Below, piece after piece: positions 25,522 through 34,130 of a stretch of 64,000 nucleotides of DNA. The notes under the pieces are model-generated. The model saw only the letters and a program-made list of their open reading frames with translations. It did not search any database and was not told the DNA's origin. Positions within the stretch are counted from its first letter, which is position 1. Every line of letters begins with the position of its first letter. This stretch comes from Akkermansia muciniphila. GTDB lineage: Bacteria > Verrucomicrobiota > Verrucomicrobiia > Limisphaerales > UBA9464. The stretch lies in NCBI GenBank assembly GCA_945898055.1, contig CAMDGV010000008.1, positions 1-64,000 of the forward strand. Direction: 5' to 3'. The position numbers were made by a program, and so were the translations under genes.

Positions 25522-26697
25522 CTAACCTGCAAAATGTCGAACCCGCAGCTCATTTAGGGACTCGGTCACGATAGCAATATCCATTTCATGCACTTCCATG
25601 CCTTGGCCGATTTTACTCAGCAAGGTAATGGTCAAACGCCCTCCTAAATGTTCTCTAAATTCCTCCAAACCGTTGATCACACAAAGTGATCCACGGCTGT
25701 CGACAAAAAGCAGTTCTTCAGCAAAAAGTTCAAAGCGCAAAACTTCCAAAAGTACGAGGATCCGTTCTGCATCGACCGCACTGAGATAACCACGTCGGCG
25801 TGCATAAATAACATCGAGGGCCAGACCGATGGCTACCGCCTCTCCGTGCCGTAATCGATACTCAGAAATCTGTTCTAATTTGTGTGCCGCCCAATGGCCA
25901 AAATCAAGAGGGCGCGCGCTCCCCATTTCAAAGGGATCTCCTCCCGTTGCAATGTGGGTCAAATGCAACTCTGCACTCCGCCGAATTAACTCTTTCATCG
26001 GCGCTTGATCAAATCGAGCCAATGCCACCGCATCGCGCTCGATCTGATCAAAGAAGTCTGCGTCCCGAATACAGGCCACCTTAATCGCCTCCACATAGCC
26101 GGCGCGCTTGTCTCGATCAGGAAGGCTGGACAGCAAATCGAAATCATTGATCACCGCAAAGGGCGGGGCAAAAGTCCCGATAAAATTCTTCTTTCCGAAA
26201 GCATTGATTCCGTTTTTAACCCCTACCCCCGAATCGTCTTGGGCTAGGGTGGTCGTAGGAATCCGAATATGACGTACCCCTCGGTGAGCGGTGGCAGCCG
26301 CAAAGCCCACCATGTCCAGTAGTGCGCCGCCCCCGACGGCAATCACGTAATTATGTCGATCGATATGATGCCGATCAATCAAGGCATGAACCTCCGTAAT
26401 CCAATGAGAGGAGTTCTTAATACTCTCGCCTCCCAACAGACGCACAGGGGAGCAGACCAGATGCGCCCGCCCTTGCATTGCCGCAAAGCAGGCTTCCATT
26501 TCAGCCGATAAACTCGGGCGAGCCTCGGCCAATGCGTCATCCAAAATCAGCAAGACCTTGGCTTCACCCGCACCAAATTCTACTTTTCCGGAAGCAAATA
26601 CTTCTGCAAGGACAGTGTTGCCGACCGCAAACAAGCTCTCTGTAAAGTGGACTTGATGACGGAAGCTGACCGTGATTGTTTTTTCGACGACAGGCAT
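25522..26697 (-). CDS. EboD-like 3-dehydroquinate synthase family sugar-phosphate cyclase
   Basis: A 391-residue member of the dehydroquinate-synthase superfamily, closest to EboD of ebo clusters as I recall that family. Diagnostic segments are VSFRHQVHFTESLF at the N-terminus, VGGGALLDMVGFAAATAHRG, DDSGVGVKNGINAFGKKN, LDFGHWAAHKLE and RHGEAVAIGLAL. The metal ligands correspond to Glu in YVEAIKVACI and His in DFGHW and RHGEA. The start at 26697 (MPVVEKTITV) matches family members. The open frame to 26778 adds 27 unrelated residues. It would cyclise a sugar phosphate with NAD+, but the product of EboD is not established. Other ebo genes (EboA, B, C, E, F) are not in this window. It is divergent from a GT4 gene. 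Confidence 0.82.
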   Translation of the reverse strand: MPVVEKTITVSFRHQVHFTESLFAVGNTVLAEVFASGKVEFGAGEAKVLLILDDALAEARPSLSAEMEACFAAMQGRAHLVCSPVRLLGGESIKNSSHWITEVHALIDRHHIDRHNYVIAVGGGALLDMVGFAAATAHRGVRHIRIPTTTLAQDDSGVGVKNGINAFGKKNFIGTFAPPFAVINDFDLLSSLPDRDKRAGYVEAIKVACIRDADFFDQIERDAVALARFDQAPMKELIRRSAELHLTHIATGGDPFEMGSARPLDFGHWAAHKLEQISEYRLRHGEAVAIGLALDVIYARRRGYLSAVDAERILVLLEVLRFELFAEELLFVDSRGSLCVINGLEEFREHLGGRLTITLLSKIGQGMEVHEMDIAIVTESLNELRVRHFAG

Positions 26698-26761
26698 GTG
26701 AAATGGCAATCCTGCGAAAAGAGCGGCTCGCAGCGAAGAAGATTTAGATGAAATCTCAGGA

Positions 26762-27976
26762 TTGCTCAAAGCCGCCAAATTCCGCTTTCATTCCTCTGTG
26801 TCGAGTCCTGTGGTGGTTGTTTCCCCCTTATTTCCGCCCGCACGCGGCGGATTGGCCGACCATACCCACCGCCTCGCACGCTCTCTGGCCCAACACCGCC
26901 CGGTTCGAGTCCTGACGACGCGCGGAGCTTCTCCTGAACCCGACCTTGAAGTTTTCGATCCGATAACAAACTGGCATCGTCTCTCTGAACTAGAAACAGC
27001 CCTAGATGACTGCCCGGCCGAAAGCCCTATCCTCTGGCAGTATGTGCCTCATATGTACGGCCGCGGCGGGATCAATATCGCGTTGCTGCGACAACTCCGC
27101 CGATTGCAACGGCGTGGTCGTCATCAAATCCTCATCGCCCATGAAATTAAAGCGCCTCTCCACTGGAAACCGTCGCGACTGATCTACGCGCTTTGGCATC
27201 GCTTCGCATGGCAAAGCATCCGCCAGTCCATCCCGATCATCGGTATTTCCACCGAAGCTTGGCTCCAAAGTTGGCCATCAGATTGGGACCACACCAAGAA
27301 CGACTTCTTCGTCCTACCCTCCCCATCCAATGTTTCGCTGGTCCAAACCCGACCGGATCATCGCCGTGTTTGGCGTGAAAAACTCGGACTGAAATCCAAT
27401 GCGCCCGTCCTCGGCTACTTCGGCACCTGGGGTGCCTCCAAACAACCAGAATGGATTTTTGCCGCTTGGCGACACGCTCGCGCTACGGGCATTCCTGCGG
27501 TTTTAGTGCTCCTCGGCGGCGATCCTCCTCAAAATATTTCCGAAGATGATCGTCCCTTTTTTCGTTCCTTGGGCTACATCCCCGAAGTCGAGGTGAGCCT
27601 CGCTTTGCAAGCATTTGACCTATTACTATTACCCTTCGAAGACGGCGTCTCCGAACGTCGCACTTCTTTTACTGCCGGACTTTCTCACGGTACTCCGATC
27701 CTGACCACGGTTGGGCACGGTACCGGCACAACCTTACGCTCCGCCCGATTTATTGCCAGTATACCCGTCAATTCACCGAGTGCCTTTCCCATCGAAGCCG
27801 TCCGACTCCTCGGCGATCCAAATCGGCTCTCTAAACTCGCCTCGGATTCAATCCAAGCGTATCATCAGTCTTTCTCTTGGGAGATCGTTACAAAACGACT
27901 TTTAAAGAGACTCCGCTCTCGCCCGCCAAACCCCGGGATGGAAGAAATGGAGACATCTGGGCACCAAGATCGCTAG
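26762..27976 (+). CDS. Group 1 (GT4-like) glycosyltransferase
   Basis: A glycosyltransferase of about 404 residues with a GT-B fold. The N-terminal domain begins VVVVSPLFPPARGGLADHTHRL, a typical donor-side glycine-rich loop. The C-terminal domain starts near LGYFGTWGASKQPEWIF, carries VLVLLGGDPP and ends with the acidic/Glu motif region LLPFEDGVSERRTSF. The start is uncertain: a TTG at 26762 or a GTG at 26798 would both keep the fold. The gene is divergent from the EboD-like gene, with only about 65 bp between. It is followed 20 bp later by an RND exporter gene, so it may act in assembly of an exported glycoconjugate (inference). Confidence 0.82.
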   Translation: MLKAAKFRFHSSVSSPVVVVSPLFPPARGGLADHTHRLARSLAQHRPVRVLTTRGASPEPDLEVFDPITNWHRLSELETALDDCPAESPILWQYVPHMYGRGGINIALLRQLRRLQRRGRHQILIAHEIKAPLHWKPSRLIYALWHRFAWQSIRQSIPIIGISTEAWLQSWPSDWDHTKNDFFVLPSPSNVSLVQTRPDHRRVWREKLGLKSNAPVLGYFGTWGASKQPEWIFAAWRHARATGIPAVLVLLGGDPPQNISEDDRPFFRSLGYIPEVEVSLALQAFDLLLLPFEDGVSERRTSFTAGLSHGTPILTTVGHGTGTTLRSARFIASIPVNSPSAFPIEAVRLLGDPNRLSKLASDSIQAYHQSFSWEIVTKRLLKRLRSRPPNPGMEEMETSGHQDR

Positions 27977-27996
27977 ACTCATCACCGCACTGTCTC

Positions 27997-30882
27997 ATGC
28001 CGGATCCGAACCCCTCCCTAGCAGTCCGCGCGTTAACCCGCTTGGCGTCCCTGCTTCACGCTCAACCTAGGCTCTTCATCTGGCCACAGGTCCTTCTGGC
28101 TGCTGCCTGTGTTTGGCTCACCGTGTTCCGTCTGGAATTTGATACTGACCGCAACTCATTGGTCGGTTCAGATAAAGAATACCACCGCAATTTTCTTAAG
28201 TTTAAAGCTGAATTTCCTGCGCAAGACGATCTTGTCGCGATAGTGGAAAGTGACGAGTTGGAAAAAAATCGCCAATTCGTCGAACGTCTCGGAGTACGAC
28301 TCGAAGCCGAGTCGACCCTGAAATCTTCAACGAACCTCTTCACCGATGTTTTCTACAAAGGCGATCTCACTCTAATGGGCCCAAAGGCTCTTCTGTTTGT
28401 TCCAGAAAACGATCTCCGAGAACTTCTCCGTACCCTGCGTGAATCCCGCCCTTTCATCGAACGATTCTCTTCCGCCACCAACCTTGCCACGCTCTTGCAT
28501 CAGGTCAGCATCAGCATCCGTTCTGCCGAGCGGACCACTAACGCCAACAATACAGCAATGGTTCAATCGCTTCCGGCCTTGGAACGTATCGTTCGTCGGG
28601 CCAAGGAAAGTATGGATCGCCCCGGCACTCCGCCCTCGCCCGGCATTGATGCCCTCTTCGGTGCCGGCCCTGAAGCGGAACGAGAAAAATATATTACCTT
28701 CGATCACGGCCATCTCTATCTGGTCAATGCCAAAGCCCGCGCAGTTCACAAAACGGACTTCCCGCATCTTCGCACATCGTTCCTCCGACGACTGACCGGA
28801 ACGGAACGTCCAATGACTCCAGCAGAAATCCAATTTGAAACCGGAGTTTTTCAAAGCGCTCTGAACGAAGCTGCCGTTACTCGCTTTCGTGAATTGGTGA
28901 ACGAAACCTCGGCCGAAGTCCCGGGCGTTAACGTAGGCCTCACCGGCGAGTCTGTCCTCGAAATCGATGAAATGATTCAGTCGACTCAAGATTCTACTCT
29001 CGCATCGATCCTTTCATTGGCTATCTGCTCCCTCCTTTTTGTCGCCGGTTACCAACAGATCGGACGCCCTCTCAAAGCGGTCGGTTCCTTGCTGATCGGC
29101 CTTTGTTATACCATGGGTTACACCACTCTCACCGTCGGTCATCTCAATATTCTCACCATCACTTTCGTCCCGATGCTCATCGGCTTGGCAATCGATTTTG
29201 GGATTCATCTCATCAGTCGGTTCGAAGAGGAACTTCACGGTGGAGCCACAGAATTTGAGGCTCTCAGCCGAGCGGTGGTTAATACCGGCCAAGGTATTTT
29301 TACCGGTTGCTTCACGACGGCTGGCGCTTTCTTTGCCATGTGGCTGACCGATTTCCGAGGGATTCAAGAAATGGGCATCATCACCGGCGGGGCTCTTGTC
29401 ATCTGCCTCCTTCCTATGATGACCCTGCTGCCCGCACTCCTACTGACTAAAGAAAACGCGGGCGCACAGAGGGAAAAAGCCCCGGCGGTTCGGCCCCCTG
29501 CTCCTCAAACTCCAACCCCAACCGATTTCCGCTCTCGATTAGAACGACTCTGGCTCGATTGCCCTTGGACCGTCCTTGGCGTCACTTTAACTCTGACTGT
29601 CCTCTGTGCCGTACAGATTCCACGGATCAGTTTTGATTACAATCTGCTCAATATGCAGAGCGCGAGTATGTCCTCGGTTGTCTTTGAAAAAAAACTGATT
29701 GATGCCACTCGAGTTCCTGCCGGTGGCAAGGAACAAACCAAGTCGATCCTCTTCGGCGCGGTCATGGTTGATACCCTCGAGGAAGCGATTGCCCTTATCC
29801 CAAAACTGCGCGCGCTCCCTTCGGTTGCTGGCACCGATTCCATGGTTCAATTCCTCAATCAGGACGCTTCGATCAAGGCCCCCATTCTTCGCGAAATAGC
29901 CCAGGAAACCAAAGGCCTCCACTTTGCTCCACCAGCCGTGGGCCCAACTGATCGGAATGAACTCAGTCAACGACTCTGGTCTCTTGCCGGATTACTGGGA
30001 CTCTCCGCCGACGAAGTATTACGCTCGAATCCCCAGGAAAAAGAACTGCACGCCCACCTCGTTTCTCTGCGCGCTGCTATCTCTGAACTCCGGACAACTC
30101 TCTTCCGTGGCGATCCCACTCTGACTTCTCGTCGTCTCAGCATTTTTCAAACAGCCCTCTTTTCAGATATCCGAGAGACCTTCACTCTTCTGCAAAACCA
30201 GACGGCGGACACAGGCCTGCAGGTCGAAGATCTTCCTGTTCCGCTCAGAAATCGCTTCATCGGCATTACGGGTAAACACCTCATCCAAGTTTACCCCAAA
30301 GAGGACATCTGGGAACGCAGCGCTCAGGAACATTTCGTCAAAGAATTGAGCTCGATTGTTCCCACTGCCACCGGCACTCCCTCTCAACTTTATTATTATA
30401 CAGAGATCCTTAAAGTTTCCTATATCGAAGCTGCCGCTTGGGCTCTCACAGCCATTATACTTCTTATCTTTCTTCACTTTAGATCTCTCCTTCAAGTCTT
30501 TCTCGCTCTTCTGCCTGTCGCCATCGGCTCTATCTGGATGACTGGCTTCATGGGCTGGTTCGGCATTCCTTTTAACCCTGCCAACATTATGACCCTCCCT
30601 CTTGTCATCGGAATAGGAGTCACTAATGGCATCCATATTCTTAACCGCTATGCCGAAGAGAAATCTCCCGCTCTCTTAGGTAAGAGCACTGGTAAAGCGG
30701 TGCTCATATCCGGTCTAACTACCATCGCCGGATTCGGAAGTTTGATCATCGCCGATCATCGCGGAATCCAAAGTCTCGGGTATGTGATGTCCGTGGGAAC
30801 GGCGACTTGTATGATCGCTGCACTGACCGTTCTCCCTGCCCTTATCACCCTAAAAAATCGGCGCTCACCTCACGGTCCTTAA
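27997..30882 (+). CDS. RND/MMPL-family exporter (HpnN-like)
   Basis: A 961-residue inner-membrane transporter. The first helix (about 30-48) is followed by a large periplasmic loop. The first membrane block of five or six helices (about 340-490) includes LIGLAIDFGIHLISRFEEE. A second helix near 530, a second periplasmic loop, and a second membrane block (about 815-955) with LPLVIGIGVTNGIHILNRYAEE follow. The duplicated layout and the two GxxxDFGIH/NGIH motifs are those of MMPL/HpnN proteins, which export lipids such as hopanoids. The frame is open from 27877, but the ATG at 27997 is the natural start. No hopanoid genes are visible nearby. Confidence 0.85.
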   Translation: MPDPNPSLAVRALTRLASLLHAQPRLFIWPQVLLAAACVWLTVFRLEFDTDRNSLVGSDKEYHRNFLKFKAEFPAQDDLVAIVESDELEKNRQFVERLGVRLEAESTLKSSTNLFTDVFYKGDLTLMGPKALLFVPENDLRELLRTLRESRPFIERFSSATNLATLLHQVSISIRSAERTTNANNTAMVQSLPALERIVRRAKESMDRPGTPPSPGIDALFGAGPEAEREKYITFDHGHLYLVNAKARAVHKTDFPHLRTSFLRRLTGTERPMTPAEIQFETGVFQSALNEAAVTRFRELVNETSAEVPGVNVGLTGESVLEIDEMIQSTQDSTLASILSLAICSLLFVAGYQQIGRPLKAVGSLLIGLCYTMGYTTLTVGHLNILTITFVPMLIGLAIDFGIHLISRFEEELHGGATEFEALSRAVVNTGQGIFTGCFTTAGAFFAMWLTDFRGIQEMGIITGGALVICLLPMMTLLPALLLTKENAGAQREKAPAVRPPAPQTPTPTDFRSRLERLWLDCPWTVLGVTLTLTVLCAVQIPRISFDYNLLNMQSASMSSVVFEKKLIDATRVPAGGKEQTKSILFGAVMVDTLEEAIALIPKLRALPSVAGTDSMVQFLNQDASIKAPILREIAQETKGLHFAPPAVGPTDRNELSQRLWSLAGLLGLSADEVLRSNPQEKELHAHLVSLRAAISELRTTLFRGDPTLTSRRLSIFQTALFSDIRETFTLLQNQTADTGLQVEDLPVPLRNRFIGITGKHLIQVYPKEDIWERSAQEHFVKELSSIVPTATGTPSQLYYYTEILKVSYIEAAAWALTAIILLIFLHFRSLLQVFLALLPVAIGSIWMTGFMGWFGIPFNPANIMTLPLVIGIGVTNGIHILNRYAEEKSPALLGKSTGKAVLISGLTTIAGFGSLIIADHRGIQSLGYVMSVGTATCMIAALTVLPALITLKNRRSPHGP

Positions 30883-30982
30883 TCCCAAAACGACTTCGGG
30901 TCGTTCCGGAACTGTTGGAAACACTACGCCGAGCCGGACTCCCGGTACCCCACAACGTCGTGGGCGAAGTGAGATGGCTTGG

Positions 30983-31081
30983 AGAAGCCTCTCCTAGAAT
31001 CTTAACTCCGTTCTTCTGCCACTGATAACGGAGGTTCTGGCCCGAAGCCGCGCCCGAAAAGCGAGTGTTACAACGGCAGTT
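30983..31081 (-). pseudogene. Possible fragment of an Ig-like repeat protein
   Basis: The minus strand encodes ASGQNLRYQWQKNGVKILGEAS within a short open frame. This resembles the YQWxKNGxxIxGA core of bacterial Ig-like repeats in large surface proteins, common in Verrucomicrobia. The frame around it (30845-31102) has no further recognisable repeat, so it is at most a relic. Chance resemblance is possible. Confidence 0.35.
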
Positions 31082-31554
31082 CTCCCAGCCTTCCCAACCC
31101 AATTTACAGCGGCCACAACTCTAAGCGGAACTTCTCTGCGTCTCCTGCCTGCCTCGACAAATATCCAACCAACCCAAGATGAGTAGGATATTTTCTAGGT
31201 GGTTGATCATGATACCGTAGATTCGGACCAAGACGAACGACCAAATTTGACCAATTCCCCTGGGCTAGATCCCAAGCTAGCCTTCATTGAAATCCTTCAG
31301 AGGGACTCAGGTCTAGCTTTCAGGATAAACGAACGACCTCGGCAATGCTGAACCGTGGAGAGGGCATTTACCCTCAGCGGAGACTGGATCAAATTCACTC
31401 TAAAGTAACCTTGAACGCGGCAGGGCCTTTGAATTGCCGTCGGAAACCGCCCGTGAAGGCCCAGTCTTCTTTCGAGCAAGGACGCCCTGACCCAATCCCA
31501 CTTGAGTTCATTACCTCCACTTGACTCAGTTATTCGTGGCTAATCGAGGGAAAT

Positions 31555-31592
31555 AGAGGCGGGAATCCGAACCAATTCGGGTTTGATCCTCT
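31555..31592 (+). terminator. Terminator-like nested hairpin upstream of the GreA-like gene
   Basis: An inner stem ATCCGAA/TTCGGGT (31565-31582, CCAA loop) sits within an outer AGAGG/CCTCT pairing and is followed by GCGTTTTTG. It lies 120 bp before the GreA-like start, so it may end upstream transcription or serve as a leader attenuator. Confidence 0.4.
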
Positions 31593-31713
31593 GCGTTTTT
31601 GATATCTTCCACGACCAACAAAAGCAACTCCCTCAAATTTCGTGTTGGTCTGATGCGATCCGTCACCCCATAGTAGCCAACCACTCGGTTGTTAGAGCCT
31701 ACTTAGTTCTGCC

Positions 31714-33528
31714 ATGAGAGACGAATTCGAGAAACTGGTCGCCGCCGGAAAGATTCAGCCAAACCATATCAACCCACTCATAACTCTGACTGAAGCAGGG
31801 TTTTGCCAGCACAAGAGTTGGGGCTTCGGGCGAATTATCTCAGTGGATGTCACTTTAGGTCGACTAAACATCGACTTCACCTCCAAAGCAGGCCACTCGA
31901 TGGATTTGGTCTTTGCCGCAGATTCGCTTAAACCAATCGAAAAGGATCACATCGTTGCCCGCAAGGCGCTTGATCCCGAAGGGTTGCGGAAGGAGGCCGC
32001 TCTGCATCACTTGGAAATAGTCAAACTAGCCCTCCGCAGTTACGGCGGTCGAGCCACCTCCGATCAACTCCACGCCGTCCTTGCAGATGTCGTCAGTAGC
32101 GATTGGAAGAAATGGTGGGAAGTCGCTCGCTCTGAAATGAAGCGCAACGGTCGATTTACCGTGCCGCTCAAAAAAACAGAGCTGATTATCTTTCAAGATG
32201 TCGAAATGGACATTGGCGAGCGCTTAGCCGTGGAGTTTCGAGCTGCTAAAGGCCTTAAGGCTCGGGTGGCTGTCGCTTCAGAAATTCTTAAGAGTGTCCC
32301 AGATATTACGAAGAAAGGGGTTTTAGCCGACATCATTGTCTTACTGAACTCCGATATCATTTCCCATGCACCCACCATGGCTTCCTTGGCTTTCGAAGGT
32401 GTTTTTATCCGCGATGACCTCCGCATCGCCGCCGGTTTCGAACCGTCGCCTAATGAAATCAGCGCCGCTAATATTCTGACGGCACAACACCGATTGGTCG
32501 CCTTCTTCAGCGATCTACCCGCAGCCAAACACCGCCGGACATTAGAGGTTCTGCGGGACTCAATCCCAGAATGGGGAGCCCGTTTGATCCTAATTCTCAA
32601 CAACGTAGGGGTTAAATTGGCGGGCGAAATTGCCCGATTACTTCAACTCGAGGGTCAAGGACAATTACTTAAAACTGAACTGACTCGCCTGATTAGTCAG
32701 CACGGTGCTAGCAGCGAACTCCTCCTCTGGTTAGGTAAGGAACGTGGCGATCACTTCGCTGATATTCTCGGACCTGAGGTCTTCCGCGCCATGCTAACCG
32801 CCATGGAAAGGGATGCCTTTAACGAGAAGAAAACCAACCGGCTCCATGACTTTATCCTCGACGATGCAACACTCGTTCTAGAACTCATCGAGTCTGCGGA
32901 TATTGAGGTTATTCGAGATCTTACTCGTAGCCTCCAACTCTCCCCAAGCTTCGACGATATGGACAAACGTTCGCTGTTTGCCCGAATTGTTAAGGCCTAT
33001 CCGGCGATCCAAGAAATGATCACCGGTGAAAGTAAAAAGGATGATCACACTTTCCTCGTCAGTTGGGTCAGTCTAGAGCGGCGTCAGGTGGAATATCAGG
33101 ACCTCGTCGAAAAAAGAGTTCCGGCGAACATCAAGGATATCGCACTGGCGCGCAGTTACGGCGATCTTCGTGAAAATCACGAATACAAGTCGGCTAAAGA
33201 AATGCAGCGAGTTCTCCAACGCCGCAAAGCGGAGCTCGAACGGGAGCTCGGCCGGGCTCGTGGTACGGATTTTGCCAGTGTTCGTACCGATATCGTCGGT
33301 CCAGGCACGACAATCAAAATCACCGACCTTGAGACAGGCGGGGAAGAAATTTACGACATCGTGGGCGCTTGGGACGGTGATCCCGACAAGAATCGGGTCA
33401 GCTATTTGACCCCATTCGCCAAGTCATTCGTTGGGCATCCTGCTGGCGCCGAAGTTTCTTTTACTACCGAAGGAGCGACCCGTCGTTTCTCTATTAACTC
33501 TATCCAACCCTATCAAGCAGCAGCCTGA
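31714..33528 (+). CDS. Long GreA/GreB-family fusion protein
   Basis: A 604-residue protein whose C-terminal 160 residues are a GreA-type transcription cleavage factor. The coiled-coil tip appears as ALARSYGDLRENHEYKSAKE (about 479-498), followed by the FKBP-like GreA C-terminal domain with GPGTTIKITDLETGGEE. The N-terminus (about 1-75) has a CarD/Tudor-like barrel (CQHKSWGFGRIISVD). The middle (about 80-450) is helical and matches nothing I know. Normal GreA is about 158 residues. Enlarged GreA proteins are known in Chlamydiae, so this may be a PVC trait. It could bind RNA polymerase in its secondary channel, with the tip acidic residues needed for cleavage. Confidence 0.8.
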   Translation: MRDEFEKLVAAGKIQPNHINPLITLTEAGFCQHKSWGFGRIISVDVTLGRLNIDFTSKAGHSMDLVFAADSLKPIEKDHIVARKALDPEGLRKEAALHHLEIVKLALRSYGGRATSDQLHAVLADVVSSDWKKWWEVARSEMKRNGRFTVPLKKTELIIFQDVEMDIGERLAVEFRAAKGLKARVAVASEILKSVPDITKKGVLADIIVLLNSDIISHAPTMASLAFEGVFIRDDLRIAAGFEPSPNEISAANILTAQHRLVAFFSDLPAAKHRRTLEVLRDSIPEWGARLILILNNVGVKLAGEIARLLQLEGQGQLLKTELTRLISQHGASSELLLWLGKERGDHFADILGPEVFRAMLTAMERDAFNEKKTNRLHDFILDDATLVLELIESADIEVIRDLTRSLQLSPSFDDMDKRSLFARIVKAYPAIQEMITGESKKDDHTFLVSWVSLERRQVEYQDLVEKRVPANIKDIALARSYGDLRENHEYKSAKEMQRVLQRRKAELERELGRARGTDFASVRTDIVGPGTTIKITDLETGGEEIYDIVGAWDGDPDKNRVSYLTPFAKSFVGHPAGAEVSFTTEGATRRFSINSIQPYQAAA

Positions 33529-33726
33529 GCTCACCTCTTCCTTCTGGAATTGATCAGTTTTAGCGAAGACAGCGTTGATCGCGCTGACTTTACTAACTTG
33601 CGGCCTTGGTAGCCGCTGAGCAGGCTTCCTCCGGCCTAGGATGCATTGGCACCACGGTCAGGGAGAATTAGCCTAGAATGCCAAGTTCAGCGGGTTTAAT
33701 TCAGGCTGCCTCAGATAGCTCTTGCC

Positions 33727-34026
33727 ATGCTATGTCTGTGTAAAAAGGTTGTCTTCCACAAAGCTCTTCTCCTCGGATACGTCTTCGTCGAGCGCCCCCG
33801 GTCTCAGCGTCTTTTAATTCGACCAAGTCGCCACACCGGTAATCTCCTCAGCATTTCTGATCAGGAGGAATTTATCTCCAAACTCGCTCTTGACGCTCCG
33901 GCGGATCTTGAAATGTCACCCAAGATAATTTCAGACCTTCAGATTTGGACCTATTCTGACCCCTTGTGCGGCAGGAACGAATGGGTGGAACGACGTCATA
34001 AGATGACCGAACTTCATCTTCAATGA
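33727..34026 (+). pseudogene. Likely truncated NusG/RfaH-like antiterminator
   Basis: This 99-residue frame contains LLLGYVFVERP, like the PLFPGYVFV segment of NusG-like proteins, and later YSDPLCGRNEWVERRHKMTEL, like their C-terminal KOW motif (GPLxGxxGxVxR). The N-terminal WY...K...E part is missing, since the frame is closed at 33697 and I find no such sequence upstream. It looks like a 5'-truncated gene. The stop overlaps the reading frame of rsmB by 4 nt. Confidence 0.42.
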
Positions 34027-34130
34027 GACTTCGTCCGGCGCGCCGTAGTCGTGTCGCTCTCAGCAGAAGATTTAGAACTCGACTGACAGTGTCATTGCCA
34101 GCAGTGGGTCTCCACTGGTTCGATACACGC

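Larger units (their letters stand above)
30883..31713. other. Long intergenic stretch with decayed sequence
   Basis: This 831-bp interval has no convincing intact gene. It contains a short Ig-like remnant on the minus strand (30983-31081) and a terminator-like hairpin at 31555-31592. The remaining small frames (30807-31025 plus, 31297-31479 minus) do not resemble proteins. It should carry the promoter of the GreA-like gene at its right end. Confidence 0.5.

Noticed and set aside
28372-28989. 205-codon minus-strand frame inside the RND exporter
   Set aside because: It is antisense to a well-supported transporter gene with no recognisable motif.
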